Assembly: GCA_039029535.1 (NCBI GenBank)
Contig: JBCCFW010000014.1
Span: forward strand, 1-64,000
Direction of reading: 5' to 3'
Origin: JBCCFW01 sp039029535
GTDB taxonomy: Bacteria > Acidobacteriota > JBCCFW01
DNA length: 64,000 bases
Shown: positions 34,151 through 43,383 of the stretch, one piece after another
Position numbering within the stretch: position 1 is the first letter of the stretch
How the letters are laid out: every line of letters begins with the position of its first letter
Position numbers and translations under genes: made by a program
Notes under the pieces: model-generated
Database searches by the model: none
What the model saw: the letters and a program-made list of their open reading frames with translations, nothing else
Told to the model about the DNA's origin: nothing

Positions 34151-36699
34151 GCCACGCACTGACCATCTTCCGCCGCGAGCTGGGGGCCTACTTCAACGCC
34201 CCCATGGCCTACGTGGTGGCCATCGCCTACGTCATCCTCAACTCCAGTCTCTACGTGCTCGACCTCTGGGCAGTCGGCCAGGTCAGCATGCGGAGCTTCT
34301 TCGACTGGGTCTCCTGGACCGCCTGCTTCGTCATCCCCGCCATCACCATGCGGAGCTGGGCCGAGGACAAGAAGGGCGCCACCTACGAGCTACTGCTCAC
34401 CTTCCCGATGCGCGCCATCGACCTGGTGCTCGGCAAGTTCTTCGCAGCGCTCGTCTTCTTCCTCTTCTGCCTCGCCGGCAGCCTGGTCATCCCCGTCTGC
34501 CTGGCGACCCTCTCCACCGAGGGGCTCGGGCCCGAGTGGGGCGTCATCTTCGCCGCCTACTTCGGCACGGTACTGGCAGCCTGCCTCCTCATCTCGCTGG
34601 GCCTGTTCATCTCGGGCTTGTGTCGGGATCAGATCGAGGCCTTCATCGTCACCCTCGTCGTGGCGGTGGGTCTCAAGCTCATCGGCTTTGGTCCGGTGGC
34701 GAGCCAGATCGAGTCGGTCTTCCCGGTCATCGGGAACTTCCTACGCGAGTCGGTCTCTTACTCGATGCCGCTGGGTCGCTTCGCCCGCGGCATCATCGAC
34801 TTCGGCGACATCCTCTTCTTCGTCACCTGGACGGCCGTCTTCCTGTTCCTGAACGGGCTCGGTCTCGAGGGCCGGATGAAGAAGGGCGCGCGTCAGCTCC
34901 ACGCCGGCGCCATCGCCCTGGCGCTGCCGGTGGCCGCTCTCCTGGCTGGTCTCTGGCTCGACTTCGGTCTCCCGCGGCTCGACATGACGTCGGACAAGAT
35001 CTACACGGTCTCGAACGCGGCCAAGGAAGTGCTCGGCACCATTCCGGAAGAGAAGCCGGTTCGTCTCAAGCTCTACGTCTCGCCGCGCGACGAGATGCCC
35101 ACGAGCCTGCGCGACCTCGAGCGCGACGTCGTCGAGAAGCTCGAAGCCTTCCAGCGTCAAGCGGATGGGCTCGAGCTGGACATCGTCCACCTCCACGCCG
35201 ACGACGCCATCCTCCGGTCGATCGAGTCGCGGGCTCAGGCCTTCGGCGGTCTCGATGAGGAAGAGGACGAAGACGACGAGCGTGGCAAGGTCGAGCAGCA
35301 GCTCGGCCAAGAGGGCATCGTGCCCTTCCGCGTGGCCTCCGGTGGCATCACCGGTTCCGAGGTCAAGGTCATCTACGCGGCCTTGAGCCTCACGCACGGT
35401 GCGGCCAAGAAGGAGATCATCCCGCAGCTCACGCCGGGGTCACTCAGCTCGCTCGAGCAAGACCTCGTCACGCGGGTGTACCGCCTGGTCAACGACAAGC
35501 GGCCGGTGATCGGTCTCCTCGCGCCCCTACAGCAGGTCAACATCGATCCGAACCAGCTCGGCCTGTTCCAGCAGCTCGGCATCGACGTCAGCTCGATGAT
35601 GAACCAGCAGCGCGACGACTACCGGGTCATCCCGGCCATCCTGTCGCAGAACGACCAGTACGAGGTCCAGCGTCTCAACCCGACCGACCAGGCGCCCCTG
35701 CCCGAGGGCCTGGATGCGCTCATCGTCATGCAGCCCGAGAACTTGTCCGACCGGTGGAACTGGGAGATCTCCCGCTTCCTCCACGAGGGCGGCTCGGTCC
35801 TGGTGGCGGCACAAGTCCTCCAGTCGCGACCGCAACCCGGTCCGGGGGGCAGCATCGGTTGGCAGGTCGTGCCGGTCGAGACGGGCATCAACACCCTGCT
35901 CGAGCCTTACGGTCTCGCCATCCCCAACGAGATGATCCTCGCCGAGGAATCGCTGCCGCTGCAGTTCCAGGTCTCGCCCTTCCAGCCGCCGGTCACCGTG
36001 GACTTCCGCTGGAACTTCCAGCTCGACGCGTCCGCGCTCGACCAGAGCACGGCCCTGGGCAACGGCATCAGCGGACCTTTCATCATGCAGGGCGTCGCGC
36101 CGGTGAAGGCGGACTCCACCAAGGTCTCGGGGCTCGGTCTCGAGGTCGTCGAGCTGTTGAGCACCCCGGAGACCTCGTGGACTCGTGAGGTTCCTCAGCC
36201 GAACTTCCCCATCCCGCCGGACCTCAACGACCCGCAGCCCGGCGAGGGGCCGCTCTCCATGGTCTCGCTGGTCCGCGGTCAGTTCCCGACGCCGGGCGTG
36301 GACCGTCCTCCTTGGTCCGACAACGCTCCGCCGGAGGAGCCCGGGCCCACGTCCTTCGAGGCCGGTGACGGCAACCTGCTCGTGGTGGGCACGGCCGCTC
36401 CGTTCCGCGACGACCTCATCTCGGGTCGTGGCGGCGTGGCCTGGACGGGGCAACTCATGAAGAACGCGGTCGACGCCTTCGCGCTCGACGACGCGCTCCT
36501 GCGCCTGACGCTCAAGTCGCCGCGCTCGCGTCCCATCAAGGACATCTCGCGGGGCACGGTGGTCTTCTATCAGTTCCTGATCATCGGCCTGGCGCCGTTG
36601 ATCTTCCTGGTGCTCGGTGTCTTCCGGCTCCTGCGTCGACGCAAGATCCAGGAGCGTGAGTACTCGGCGGAATCGGAGCTGGCGGGGGCCTCGGCATGA
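34147..36699 (+). CDS. Fused ABC-2 permease and GldG-like auxiliary protein
   Basis: Membrane protein of 850 residues joining two parts that are separate in Bacteroidota. Residues 1-245 are an ABC-2 permease with about six helices (FRRELGAYFNAPMAYVVAIAYVILN...TMRSWAEDKKGATYELLLTFPM). Another helix at about 255-275 leads to a periplasmic domain of the GldG/ABC-auxiliary type (DMTSDKIYTVSNAAKEVLGTI, KPVRLKLYVSPRDEMP, DKRPVIGLLAPL) containing a short Asp/Glu run, and a final TM helix (about 808-828) with a basic cytoplasmic tail. It overlaps genes on both sides by ATGA, so the three proteins are made together. The transported substrate is unknown. Confidence 0.9.
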   Translation: MSHALTIFRRELGAYFNAPMAYVVAIAYVILNSSLYVLDLWAVGQVSMRSFFDWVSWTACFVIPAITMRSWAEDKKGATYELLLTFPMRAIDLVLGKFFAALVFFLFCLAGSLVIPVCLATLSTEGLGPEWGVIFAAYFGTVLAACLLISLGLFISGLCRDQIEAFIVTLVVAVGLKLIGFGPVASQIESVFPVIGNFLRESVSYSMPLGRFARGIIDFGDILFFVTWTAVFLFLNGLGLEGRMKKGARQLHAGAIALALPVAALLAGLWLDFGLPRLDMTSDKIYTVSNAAKEVLGTIPEEKPVRLKLYVSPRDEMPTSLRDLERDVVEKLEAFQRQADGLELDIVHLHADDAILRSIESRAQAFGGLDEEEDEDDERGKVEQQLGQEGIVPFRVASGGITGSEVKVIYAALSLTHGAAKKEIIPQLTPGSLSSLEQDLVTRVYRLVNDKRPVIGLLAPLQQVNIDPNQLGLFQQLGIDVSSMMNQQRDDYRVIPAILSQNDQYEVQRLNPTDQAPLPEGLDALIVMQPENLSDRWNWEISRFLHEGGSVLVAAQVLQSRPQPGPGGSIGWQVVPVETGINTLLEPYGLAIPNEMILAEESLPLQFQVSPFQPPVTVDFRWNFQLDASALDQSTALGNGISGPFIMQGVAPVKADSTKVSGLGLEVVELLSTPETSWTREVPQPNFPIPPDLNDPQPGEGPLSMVSLVRGQFPTPGVDRPPWSDNAPPEEPGPTSFEAGDGNLLVVGTAAPFRDDLISGRGGVAWTGQLMKNAVDAFALDDALLRLTLKSPRSRPIKDISRGTVVFYQFLIIGLAPLIFLVLGVFRLLRRRKIQEREYSAESELAGASA

Positions 36700-38177
36700 A
36701 GAAGCAGCACTTGATCGTCCTGGGCTTGGCACTGGTCCTGCTCTTCGGCCTCAAGTACCTGCTCGGCAGCTCACGCACGCGCACCATCACCGACCTGAGC
36801 GAGGCGGGCATCTCCGAGCTCATCCCCTCGTCGCTCGACCGCTCGTCCATCCGATGGGTGCGGGTGACCACGCCGGACCTTCCCCCCGACCCCGAGTCGG
36901 AGGCGGCGGGCGTGGTCGGCAAGCAAGCCGAGGCGCGTTCCTCCGACGGCCAGAGCTGGGTCATGGCGAGCGCGCACGGCGTGGAGGCCGATGCCGGCAA
37001 GATCGACGAGTTCCTCGACGCCCTGTTCGGCGTGACCGGTGAGCTGCGTGGCGATCACTCGAACCTTCACGAGGACTTCGGCGTCTCCGACGCGCAGGCG
37101 GTGAAGGTCGAGCTCGGGGCCGCCGCTGGCGATGCCGGACTGACGCTGCTCCTGGGCAAGACGGGTGACCGACCGGGCTCGCACTTCGTCCGCGTGGCCG
37201 GTGAGGAGCCGACCTGGCACGTCACCGAGGGCTTGCGCGACGAGCTCAACCTCTACAGCGAGCGGACCGAGCTCTCGGACATCCTCTGGGTGCAGCTCGA
37301 GGTGATCGACGTCGACGAGACGTCCATCACCGGCATCGAGTACGACGGTGCCGACGCGCGCTACGTGCTCTCGAAGGGCGCGGCGGGCAGCGACGGTGCG
37401 CAGACGGCACCGGCGGGTGGCGGCACGTGGTCGGTGGTCGAGCCGGCACTGCCGTACGACGCGCGGGCGGCCAGTCTCTCGGCCATGCCGGGCCGCCTGG
37501 CGCGGCTCCGGGTCAGCTCGGTGCTGGACCCCGGTTCGGCCGAGTGTGCGCTCGGCCCGGAAGCCGCCATCGTGCGGCTCACCCGTGCGGGTGGCGACGA
37601 CGTCGAGATCCAGGTCGGCACGAAGCTCACCGCGACGGAGGAAGTCCCCGTCGTCATCGCCGGTCGAGAAGGTTGCTACGGTCTCTCCAAGTGGACGGCC
37701 GAGTCGGCCTTCCCGCGAGCGTCGCAGGTCTACGAGTTCGTCAAGGCGTACGGCGACGACCGTCCGGCCGAGAGCGAGGCGACCTGGGTGCGCTACGAGC
37801 GTGGCGGCGAGAGCCTCACCTTCGAGCGCGCCGAGGGCGAGCCTTGGCAGTTGAAAGGCGAGGGTGAGCCGAACACGGGCAAGGTCGACCACGTCGTGCG
37901 ATCCGTGCTGGGGCTCAACTACGACGACTTCGCGGAGGAGTCGAAGGTCTCGGCCGATCGTCTCGAGGTCGAGGCGACCGTGCGCGTCAAGGCCGGTGGT
38001 CGGGACCTGCGTCTCGAGATCCTCGGTGAGCGTCAGGCCAGTCCTCACGGCGAGCGTTACGTGCGGGCCGGAGGCGGGACCGAGATGGAGTCCGGCTTCG
38101 TCGGCCTGCTCAAGCAGACCGTCTACAAGCCGCTCCTCGTGCAGCCGTCCGAGCTGAAGACGGGCCCGGCGAGCTAG
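36696..38177 (+). CDS. DUF4340 protein of the Gld-like ABC operon
   Basis: A protein of 493 residues with one N-terminal TM helix (HLIVLGLALVLLFGLKYLLG) and a large periplasmic part. Repeated modules resemble DUF4340: SDGQSWVMASAHGVEADAGKIDEFLDALFG, HFVRVAGEEPTWHV and GYDDRPAESEATWVRYERGG-like blocks, with Lys/Glu-rich beta-hairpins. DUF4340 proteins commonly follow GldF/GldG-type genes and probably form the extracytoplasmic part of that complex; the role is not established. It overlaps the fused permease by ATGA and is last in the operon, followed by two hairpins. Confidence 0.88.
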   Translation: MKKQHLIVLGLALVLLFGLKYLLGSSRTRTITDLSEAGISELIPSSLDRSSIRWVRVTTPDLPPDPESEAAGVVGKQAEARSSDGQSWVMASAHGVEADAGKIDEFLDALFGVTGELRGDHSNLHEDFGVSDAQAVKVELGAAAGDAGLTLLLGKTGDRPGSHFVRVAGEEPTWHVTEGLRDELNLYSERTELSDILWVQLEVIDVDETSITGIEYDGADARYVLSKGAAGSDGAQTAPAGGGTWSVVEPALPYDARAASLSAMPGRLARLRVSSVLDPGSAECALGPEAAIVRLTRAGGDDVEIQVGTKLTATEEVPVVIAGREGCYGLSKWTAESAFPRASQVYEFVKAYGDDRPAESEATWVRYERGGESLTFERAEGEPWQLKGEGEPNTGKVDHVVRSVLGLNYDDFAEESKVSADRLEVEATVRVKAGGRDLRLEILGERQASPHGERYVRAGGGTEMESGFVGLLKQTVYKPLLVQPSELKTGPAS

Positions 38178-38195
38178 TCGCGTCATCGATTCGCA

Positions 38196-38213
38196 CGAGC
38201 CCATGAGGGCTCG
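38196..38213 (+). terminator. First hairpin after the ABC operon
   Basis: CGAGCCC-ATGA-GGGCTCG is a perfect 7-bp stem with a tetraloop, flanked by TTCG and CGAA that can extend it. It lies 18 bases past the DUF4340 stop. Confidence 0.6.
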
Positions 38214-38218
38214 CGAAC

Positions 38219-38252
38219 GAAGGGCTCAGGTCGGTGACGGCCTGGGCCCTTC
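38219..38252 (+). terminator. Second hairpin after the ABC operon
   Basis: GAAGGGCTCAGG and CCTGGGCCCTTC form a 12-bp stem with one G-U wobble and a 10-base loop, followed by a weakly T-rich TCTCGCGTCTT. Together with the preceding hairpin this is a tandem terminator. Confidence 0.65.
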
Positions 38253-38362
38253 TCGCGTCTTGGCACGGCAGGAGAGTCGTGCCAGGGGGGGACTGGTGAC
38301 GTCGAGGCCCTTCGAACATGCTGCGGGAACAGCTCGATCAGCCGTTCGATGGGAGTCCTGAC

Positions 38363-39769
38363 ATGAGGCCCGCTCTTCGCGCCCTTCTCACTCTCGCCCC
38401 TTGTCTCGCGCTCGCCGCGACCGCCTTCGCTCAGGGAGACACGCCGGTCTTTCCCGGAGCCGAGGGCTTCGGGACCACCACGCCGGCCGGGCGTGGCGGG
38501 CAGGTCTACGTCGTCAGCGATCTGGGTGACAGCGGGACGGGGACCCTGCGTGACTGCGTGGAGCATCGTGCCCCTGACCCCGACTACGAAGGTGACGCCC
38601 GGGTCTGCATCTTCCACACCTCCGGGACGATCACCCTCGAGTCCAACCTCGTGGTCAGGAAGCCCTACCTGACCATTGCCGGTCAGACGGCGCCGTCGCC
38701 GGGGATCTTCCTCCAGGGCAAGACCCTCGTCGTGGCCAATACCCATGACGTGCTCATCCAGCACTTGGCGATGGGGCCGGGAGACGACGATCCCGACAAC
38801 TTCGACGCGGACTCCCTCAAGGTGACCGGACAGGCGGACCGCGTCGTCCTCGACCACGTGTCGGCGTACTTCTCGGTCGATGAGACGGTCTCGTTCTTCC
38901 CCGGTGGCCTGAACAATCCGGAGTCACCGAAGGACGTGACGATCAGCAACTCGATCGTCGCTTACGCTCTCAACCGCTCGATCCATCGCACCGACGACAC
39001 GCACTCGAAGTCGCTGCTGGTCGGCCCGCTGAGTGAGAACATCACCGTCCGTCGGTGCCTGATCGCCCACGGCAACAACCGCAACCCCCGGGTGACCGGT
39101 GCGCTCCACTGCGAGGTCCTGAACAACCTGGTCTACAACCGTGGAGTCCGCGGTCTCGAGATCGAGGATGGACGGGATGAGTACGGGAACCCGACCGTGC
39201 ACCTGGCGGTCGTCGGGAACTCCTTCTGGACCGGTCAGGACACGGGCATGCAGCCGCCCATCATCGTGGCGGAGGAAACCACGCAGGGCTCGACGGTCTA
39301 TCTCCATGACAACTCCGAGGACGGTGTCTTGCCGGACGACGCGTGGGACGAGCTGACAGTCGCCATGGCCGATGAGACGTTGGAGCCGAGGATCCGCGTC
39401 GAGGTCGAGTCCTACGACTGGGGATCGGGTGCCGAGATCCTGGTCAATGACGCGGTCGCTGATGCCGTGATCGCCACGGCGGGCTCACATTCCGGCTTCC
39501 GGGGAGAGATCGACGAGGAGCTGATGGGGCAGGTGGGTCGGGCCGTGGCCGGTGAAGGAACACCCGGCAACATCGTCAACTGCATGAACCCCAACGGCAC
39601 GCGACGCTGCGACAACAACATGGGGGGCTGGCCCGACTACCCCGCGGTCGTTCGCGTGCTGGAGCTGCCGCCGGATCCCGATGGTGATGCCGGCAACGGC
39701 TACACCAACCTCGAGGTCTGGCTCCACTGCCACGCGCGGCTGGTGGAAGGACTGGAGTGCGAGGACTGA
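38363..39769 (+). CDS. Secreted pectate lyase-like parallel beta-helix protein
   Basis: Exported protein of 468 residues. The signal peptide (LRALLTLAPCLALAATAFAQG) is followed by PGAEGFGTTTPAGRGGQVYVVSDL and TLRDCVE, the usual opening of polysaccharide lyase family 1-like beta-helix proteins. Rungs follow with VVRKPYLTIAGQTAPSPGIFL, VLIQHLAMGPGDDDPDNFDADSLKV and VVLDHVSAYFSVDETVSF. WSVDE-like Asp residues could bind calcium, but the catalytic Arg of PL1 was not identified with confidence. GGGAG lies 7 bases before ATG 38363. A role in plant or algal polysaccharide use is likely; substrate unknown. Confidence 0.82.
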   Translation: MRPALRALLTLAPCLALAATAFAQGDTPVFPGAEGFGTTTPAGRGGQVYVVSDLGDSGTGTLRDCVEHRAPDPDYEGDARVCIFHTSGTITLESNLVVRKPYLTIAGQTAPSPGIFLQGKTLVVANTHDVLIQHLAMGPGDDDPDNFDADSLKVTGQADRVVLDHVSAYFSVDETVSFFPGGLNNPESPKDVTISNSIVAYALNRSIHRTDDTHSKSLLVGPLSENITVRRCLIAHGNNRNPRVTGALHCEVLNNLVYNRGVRGLEIEDGRDEYGNPTVHLAVVGNSFWTGQDTGMQPPIIVAEETTQGSTVYLHDNSEDGVLPDDAWDELTVAMADETLEPRIRVEVESYDWGSGAEILVNDAVADAVIATAGSHSGFRGEIDEELMGQVGRAVAGEGTPGNIVNCMNPNGTRRCDNNMGGWPDYPAVVRVLELPPDPDGDAGNGYTNLEVWLHCHARLVEGLECED

Positions 39770-39776
39770 GGGTCCG

Positions 39777-40826
39777 TCAGCGTCGCTGAGCTCGGCGCCT
39801 CTCGCGTTCGATGTCTTGCAGGCGGTAGTACTCCGCGATCCTCTCGCGGTGCTCCATCAGCGTGGCGCGTTCGGGCCGCGCTGGGACGACGACGGGAGAG
39901 CGCGAGAAGCTCTTCTTGCCGGACCGTTGGCCCGAGCGTGTCGCGAAGAAGGCAGGTGCCACGCTCTCCTGCTCTCCCCAGGGATGGGAGTAGTCATCGA
40001 AGAAGATCCAGCGGTCGCTGGCCGGTGCTCGCATCCTGGCACTGCCGATGACGAGGATGGGCCCTCGTGAGATCGCCGAGACCCAGACGCCGTAGTGCGG
40101 GCCGAAGACGAGCAACACGTTCTCATCGTCACAGGTGAAGACCTGATCGTGATGAAAGCCGTGATGCTCCAGTCGGATCATCCGGAGCGCGCTCCAGTCC
40201 TCCGGGGGGAGCGGCAGTCGGGCCAACCTCTGCCGGACGTCGTCGTCGAGAGGGATGGCGTCGTCGGGTGACAGGACGTCGACTCCGAAGCGTGGCAGCT
40301 GGACGGGGTCGCGGGGAGACCGGTGAGACGGCAGCAGCACGTGACGGAGCCCATCGGCAATCAGGTGGACCTCTCCGAGCTGTTCTCCCCGGCCCGAGCC
40401 CACTCGATACTTGACCACCCGGCCCGGTACGCTCCAGGCGAGCTCGACGGGGTGGTCACGGGACGCCACGGGGCCTCGGGGCGAGAAGTCCTTGTTGATG
40501 AGCTCGACCTCTCGCCGATCACCCCAACGTCCTTCGAGCTGCAAGGTGAGCGTGATGTTGCGGCGACGGTGCCCTTTCCGAGCCTTGCGCTCACTTTGCA
40601 AGATCCGCGCTGACCAGCCCTGGCCGTCGCTGGCCGTGCAGACCACTCGAGAGGCGAACCGGTATCCCAGGTGGCTGATGGGGATCCCGAGCAGCAGGGC
40701 CAGGCCGGCGGCCATGAGCCACTTCGTGACGCCCCGCGTGGCCTTGGCCTGCTGCTCCGACTTCGTGGGCGTGGAGCCCTGGCTAGCGTTCTCCGACTCG
40801 CTCTCTCGAGCCGAGGTCTCGCTCAC
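39777..40826 (-). CDS. Single-pass membrane protein, last gene of the MoxR operon
   Basis: A protein of 349 residues with a Ser/Glu-rich cytoplasmic N-terminus, one TM helix (TKWLMAAGLALLLGIPISHLGY) and an extracytoplasmic part rich in Trp, Arg and His (LEGRWGDRREVELINKDFSPRGPVASRDHPVELAW). The last 40 residues are highly charged (MEHRERIAEYYRLQDIERERRRAQRR). I recognise no family. GTG 40826 overlaps the DUF58 stop (GTGA), so the gene belongs to the MoxR operon although it is not part of the widely conserved core. Confidence 0.65.
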   Translation of the reverse strand: MSETSARESESENASQGSTPTKSEQQAKATRGVTKWLMAAGLALLLGIPISHLGYRFASRVVCTASDGQGWSARILQSERKARKGHRRRNITLTLQLEGRWGDRREVELINKDFSPRGPVASRDHPVELAWSVPGRVVKYRVGSGRGEQLGEVHLIADGLRHVLLPSHRSPRDPVQLPRFGVDVLSPDDAIPLDDDVRQRLARLPLPPEDWSALRMIRLEHHGFHHDQVFTCDDENVLLVFGPHYGVWVSAISRGPILVIGSARMRAPASDRWIFFDDYSHPWGEQESVAPAFFATRSGQRSGKKSFSRSPVVVPARPERATLMEHRERIAEYYRLQDIERERRRAQRR

Positions 40827-42130
40827 AACAGCCCCGCTCGCTTGATCTCCACGTAGCGCTGCACGAGCGCCGGGGCCAGGTCCTTGGTCTCGACGTCCAC
40901 GCAGGCCGTGCACCAGGACCCCAACCGTTCGTGAGCCCTTCGGCGCTGCTCGAGATAGTGATGAGCTGCCGCCACGTCGCGGGCGCTTTCGAAGTCCTCC
41001 ACTGGCTCCTCCGACATGACCCGGAGTGAGCTCTCCCGAAGGCTGCCCACCATGACGAGGTGTCGACGTGACACGGTCGCCAGCGCGGGGCCGAGCTCGT
41101 GCACGCTTTCGTCCCGCAGGTTGCTCATGACCACGAGCAGGCTGCGTCGTCGATGGAGCGTCATGAGCTTGAGGAAGGCGCTGCGGTAGTCGGGCTCTTG
41201 ATCGGTGGGCTGCAGGTCGCCGAGCGTGTCGAGCAGGGCGGGCAGGGCCGCTCGCCCCTTCAGCGGGGACAGGAAGCGATGGGGTCCCGCGAAGCTCATG
41301 GCCCCGACGGCGTCACCTGCTTGCAGGGCGACGTGAGCCAGCACGACTGCCGACTCCAACACCGCGTCGAGATGACCGAGCTCGCCCTCGCGCGACGCCA
41401 TCCGTCGACCGCAGTCGATCATCAAGACGACTTGCTGGTCGCGTTCCTCACGATACTGACGCGAGACGAGGTGAGGTCGTCGAGCGCTGGCCTTCCAGTC
41501 GACTTGCCTCAGGCTGTCGCCGTGTCGATAGTCGCGAAGCTGCTCGAACTCGAGGCCCTCGCCCCGGCGTCGCTGCTGATGAACGCCAGCTAGGGCGACC
41601 GTCGACTCGGCGGCCGCCAGGCCGCTGCGCAGGGCCGGTCGGTAGTTGGGCAGGACGCGGACCTCCAGCGGTAGCTCGATCCAGACCCGACGACGCAGCA
41701 GGTCGAAGAAGCTGGTGACGAGGACCTCGACCCCGGTGAAGCGCGCGAGGCCCCGCTGCAAGGGGCGGAAGCGATGGGTCGTCTCCAGCCAGCCCTCTGC
41801 CGGGAGCATCGCCACGTGGGGGAGACCCTGCACCTCCGCTGGTTCGGGATGGTGATCGAAGACGTGTAGCCGGCGTCGTCGCCCGGCTTCCTGACGCAAG
41901 CGCAAGATGACGTCGGTCCACTGACCCAGGGCGAGACCGCCGCCGGGCAGCAGCCGCTCGATGCGCAGCTCCGGCAAGCGCAGCAGCTCGACCATGGCTG
42001 CCAGCACGGTGACCACGCTGGCCAGGGCCTGCCATCGCCAGATCGCAGCCGCGGGCTCCCACGCCACGGCGAGAAGAGCCGTGGGGACGAGCGCCGCGGT
42101 GAGGGCCATCAGGCCCCGGCCGACTCTCAC
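40823..42130 (-). CDS. DUF58 (vWA-like) membrane protein
   Basis: A protein of 435 residues. Two TM helices near the N-terminus (LMALTAALVPTALLAVAW and WQALASVVTVLAAMVELL) precede a beta-rich region and the DUF58 core: EFEQLRDYRHGDSLRQVDWKASARRPHLVSRQYREERDQQVVLMIDCGRRM. The last part is the start of a von Willebrand A-like domain (MIDCGRRMAS, a partial metal-ion site). DUF58 proteins are the usual partners of MoxR AAA ATPases and are thought to present clients or metal. GTG 42130 overlaps the MoxR stop by 4 bases. Confidence 0.9.
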   Translation of the reverse strand: MRVGRGLMALTAALVPTALLAVAWEPAAAIWRWQALASVVTVLAAMVELLRLPELRIERLLPGGGLALGQWTDVILRLRQEAGRRRRLHVFDHHPEPAEVQGLPHVAMLPAEGWLETTHRFRPLQRGLARFTGVEVLVTSFFDLLRRRVWIELPLEVRVLPNYRPALRSGLAAAESTVALAGVHQQRRRGEGLEFEQLRDYRHGDSLRQVDWKASARRPHLVSRQYREERDQQVVLMIDCGRRMASREGELGHLDAVLESAVVLAHVALQAGDAVGAMSFAGPHRFLSPLKGRAALPALLDTLGDLQPTDQEPDYRSAFLKLMTLHRRRSLLVVMSNLRDESVHELGPALATVSRRHLVMVGSLRESSLRVMSEEPVEDFESARDVAAAHHYLEQRRRAHERLGSWCTACVDVETKDLAPALVQRYVEIKRAGLL

Positions 42131-43383
42131 GTGCGCGGTGCCTGCACGTCGTCGATGAGGGAGGCGAGGAGATCATCGGGGCTGCGTCCTTCGATCTCCA
42201 GCTCGGGAGCGAGCAGGATGCGATGCCGCAGGACGGGCAAGGCGGAGCCCTTGATGTCGTCGGGCGTCACGTAGTCCCGGCTCTCCAGCAGCGCTCGGGC
42301 CCGCGCCACGCGCACGAGAGCGATGCCTCCACGGGGCCCCGCGCCGACCCGGATGCCCGGCCAGCGCCGCGTCCGACGCACGATGCGCACGGCGTAGTCG
42401 AGGTTGCGCTCGTCGACGGTGAGCGAGGCGGCGGCCGCCTGCAGGTCGAGGATCTCCTTCGCGCTCGCGACCTCGTCGACCGAGGAGACGTCGAGTCGCT
42501 CCGCGCTGCGATCGGTGGTCACCTTGCGGACGACCGCCAGCTCCTCGTCCTTCTCCTTGGCGTGCTCGATGAGCACCTTCATGAGGAAGCGATCGAGCTG
42601 AGCCTCGGGCAGGGGATACGTGCCCTCGTGCTCGAGCGGGTTCTGGGTGGCGAGCACCATGTACGGACCCTCGAGGGGCAGGGCCTGACCCTCGATCGAG
42701 ACCTGCATCTCCTGCATGACCTCGAGCAGCGCGGCCTGAGTCTTGGCCGGCGCGCGGTTGATCTCGTCGGCGAGGAGCAGGTTGGTGAAGGCCGGGCCCT
42801 TGCGGATGCGGAACTCACCGGTGGTCGGGTCGAGCACGGCGTGGCCGGTGACGTCGGCCGGCATGAGGTCCGGCGTGAACTGCACGCGCGAGAAGCGACC
42901 ACCGAAGCTCTGCGCCAGCGCGAGGACCATCAGCGTCTTGCCCAGGCCCGGCGGTCCCTCCAACAGCACGTGACCGGAGGCGACCAGGCAGGACAGCACC
43001 TGGTCGACGACCTCCTCCTGGCCGACCACCGCATGACCCAGCTCGCGCCGGATGCGACCCAGCAGCGCGATGCTCTCCGAGAGATCACGCCCGCCCGGCG
43101 CACCGACCATCGGAGCGGCAGCGACCGCTGCGGCCTCCGCGGGTGCTGGCTCGGGAACCGGCGGCGCGGGAGCCGGTGCCGCTGGTGGCGTCGCGATCGG
43201 AGGCGCAGGCGCCGCTGGAGCGGCTGGTGGCGTGGGGGCGGTCGGTGCCGCAGGAGCAGCCGGTGCGGCCGCTTCGGGTGCCGGAGGTGGAGCAGGGGCG
43301 CCGAGGGGATCCAGCGGACGGTCACCGAGCGGCGCGTCGTCGGACGGGCTGTCGCCGAAGGGGGGATCGAGGGGTTCGCTCAT
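42127..43383 (-). CDS. MoxR-family AAA+ ATPase with Pro/Ala-rich N-terminus
   Basis: Cytosolic AAA+ protein of 418 residues. Residues 1-100 are a low-complexity Pro/Ala linker. The ATPase core starts near IALLGRIRRELGHAVVGQEEVVDQVLSCLVASGHVLLEGPPGLGKT (Walker A GPPGLGKT). LLLADEINRAPAKTQAALLEVMQE is Walker B with the MoxR signature, and LATQNPLEHEGTYPLPEAQLDRFLMKV contains sensor 1 and the arginine finger region. MoxR ATPases are proposed chaperones for vWA-domain partners. The start ATG 43383 overlaps the DUF4350 stop. The linker is unusually long for this family. Confidence 0.93.
   Translation of the reverse strand: MSEPLDPPFGDSPSDDAPLGDRPLDPLGAPAPPPAPEAAAPAAPAAPTAPTPPAAPAAPAPPIATPPAAPAPAPPVPEPAPAEAAAVAAAPMVGAPGGRDLSESIALLGRIRRELGHAVVGQEEVVDQVLSCLVASGHVLLEGPPGLGKTLMVLALAQSFGGRFSRVQFTPDLMPADVTGHAVLDPTTGEFRIRKGPAFTNLLLADEINRAPAKTQAALLEVMQEMQVSIEGQALPLEGPYMVLATQNPLEHEGTYPLPEAQLDRFLMKVLIEHAKEKDEELAVVRKVTTDRSAERLDVSSVDEVASAKEILDLQAAAASLTVDERNLDYAVRIVRRTRRWPGIRVGAGPRGGIALVRVARARALLESRDYVTPDDIKGSALPVLRHRILLAPELEIEGRSPDDLLASLIDDVQAPRT

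Noticed and set aside
33143..38177. Gliding motility locus
   Set aside because: Only the ABC part resembles Gld proteins; other gliding or type 9 secretion genes are absent from the window.
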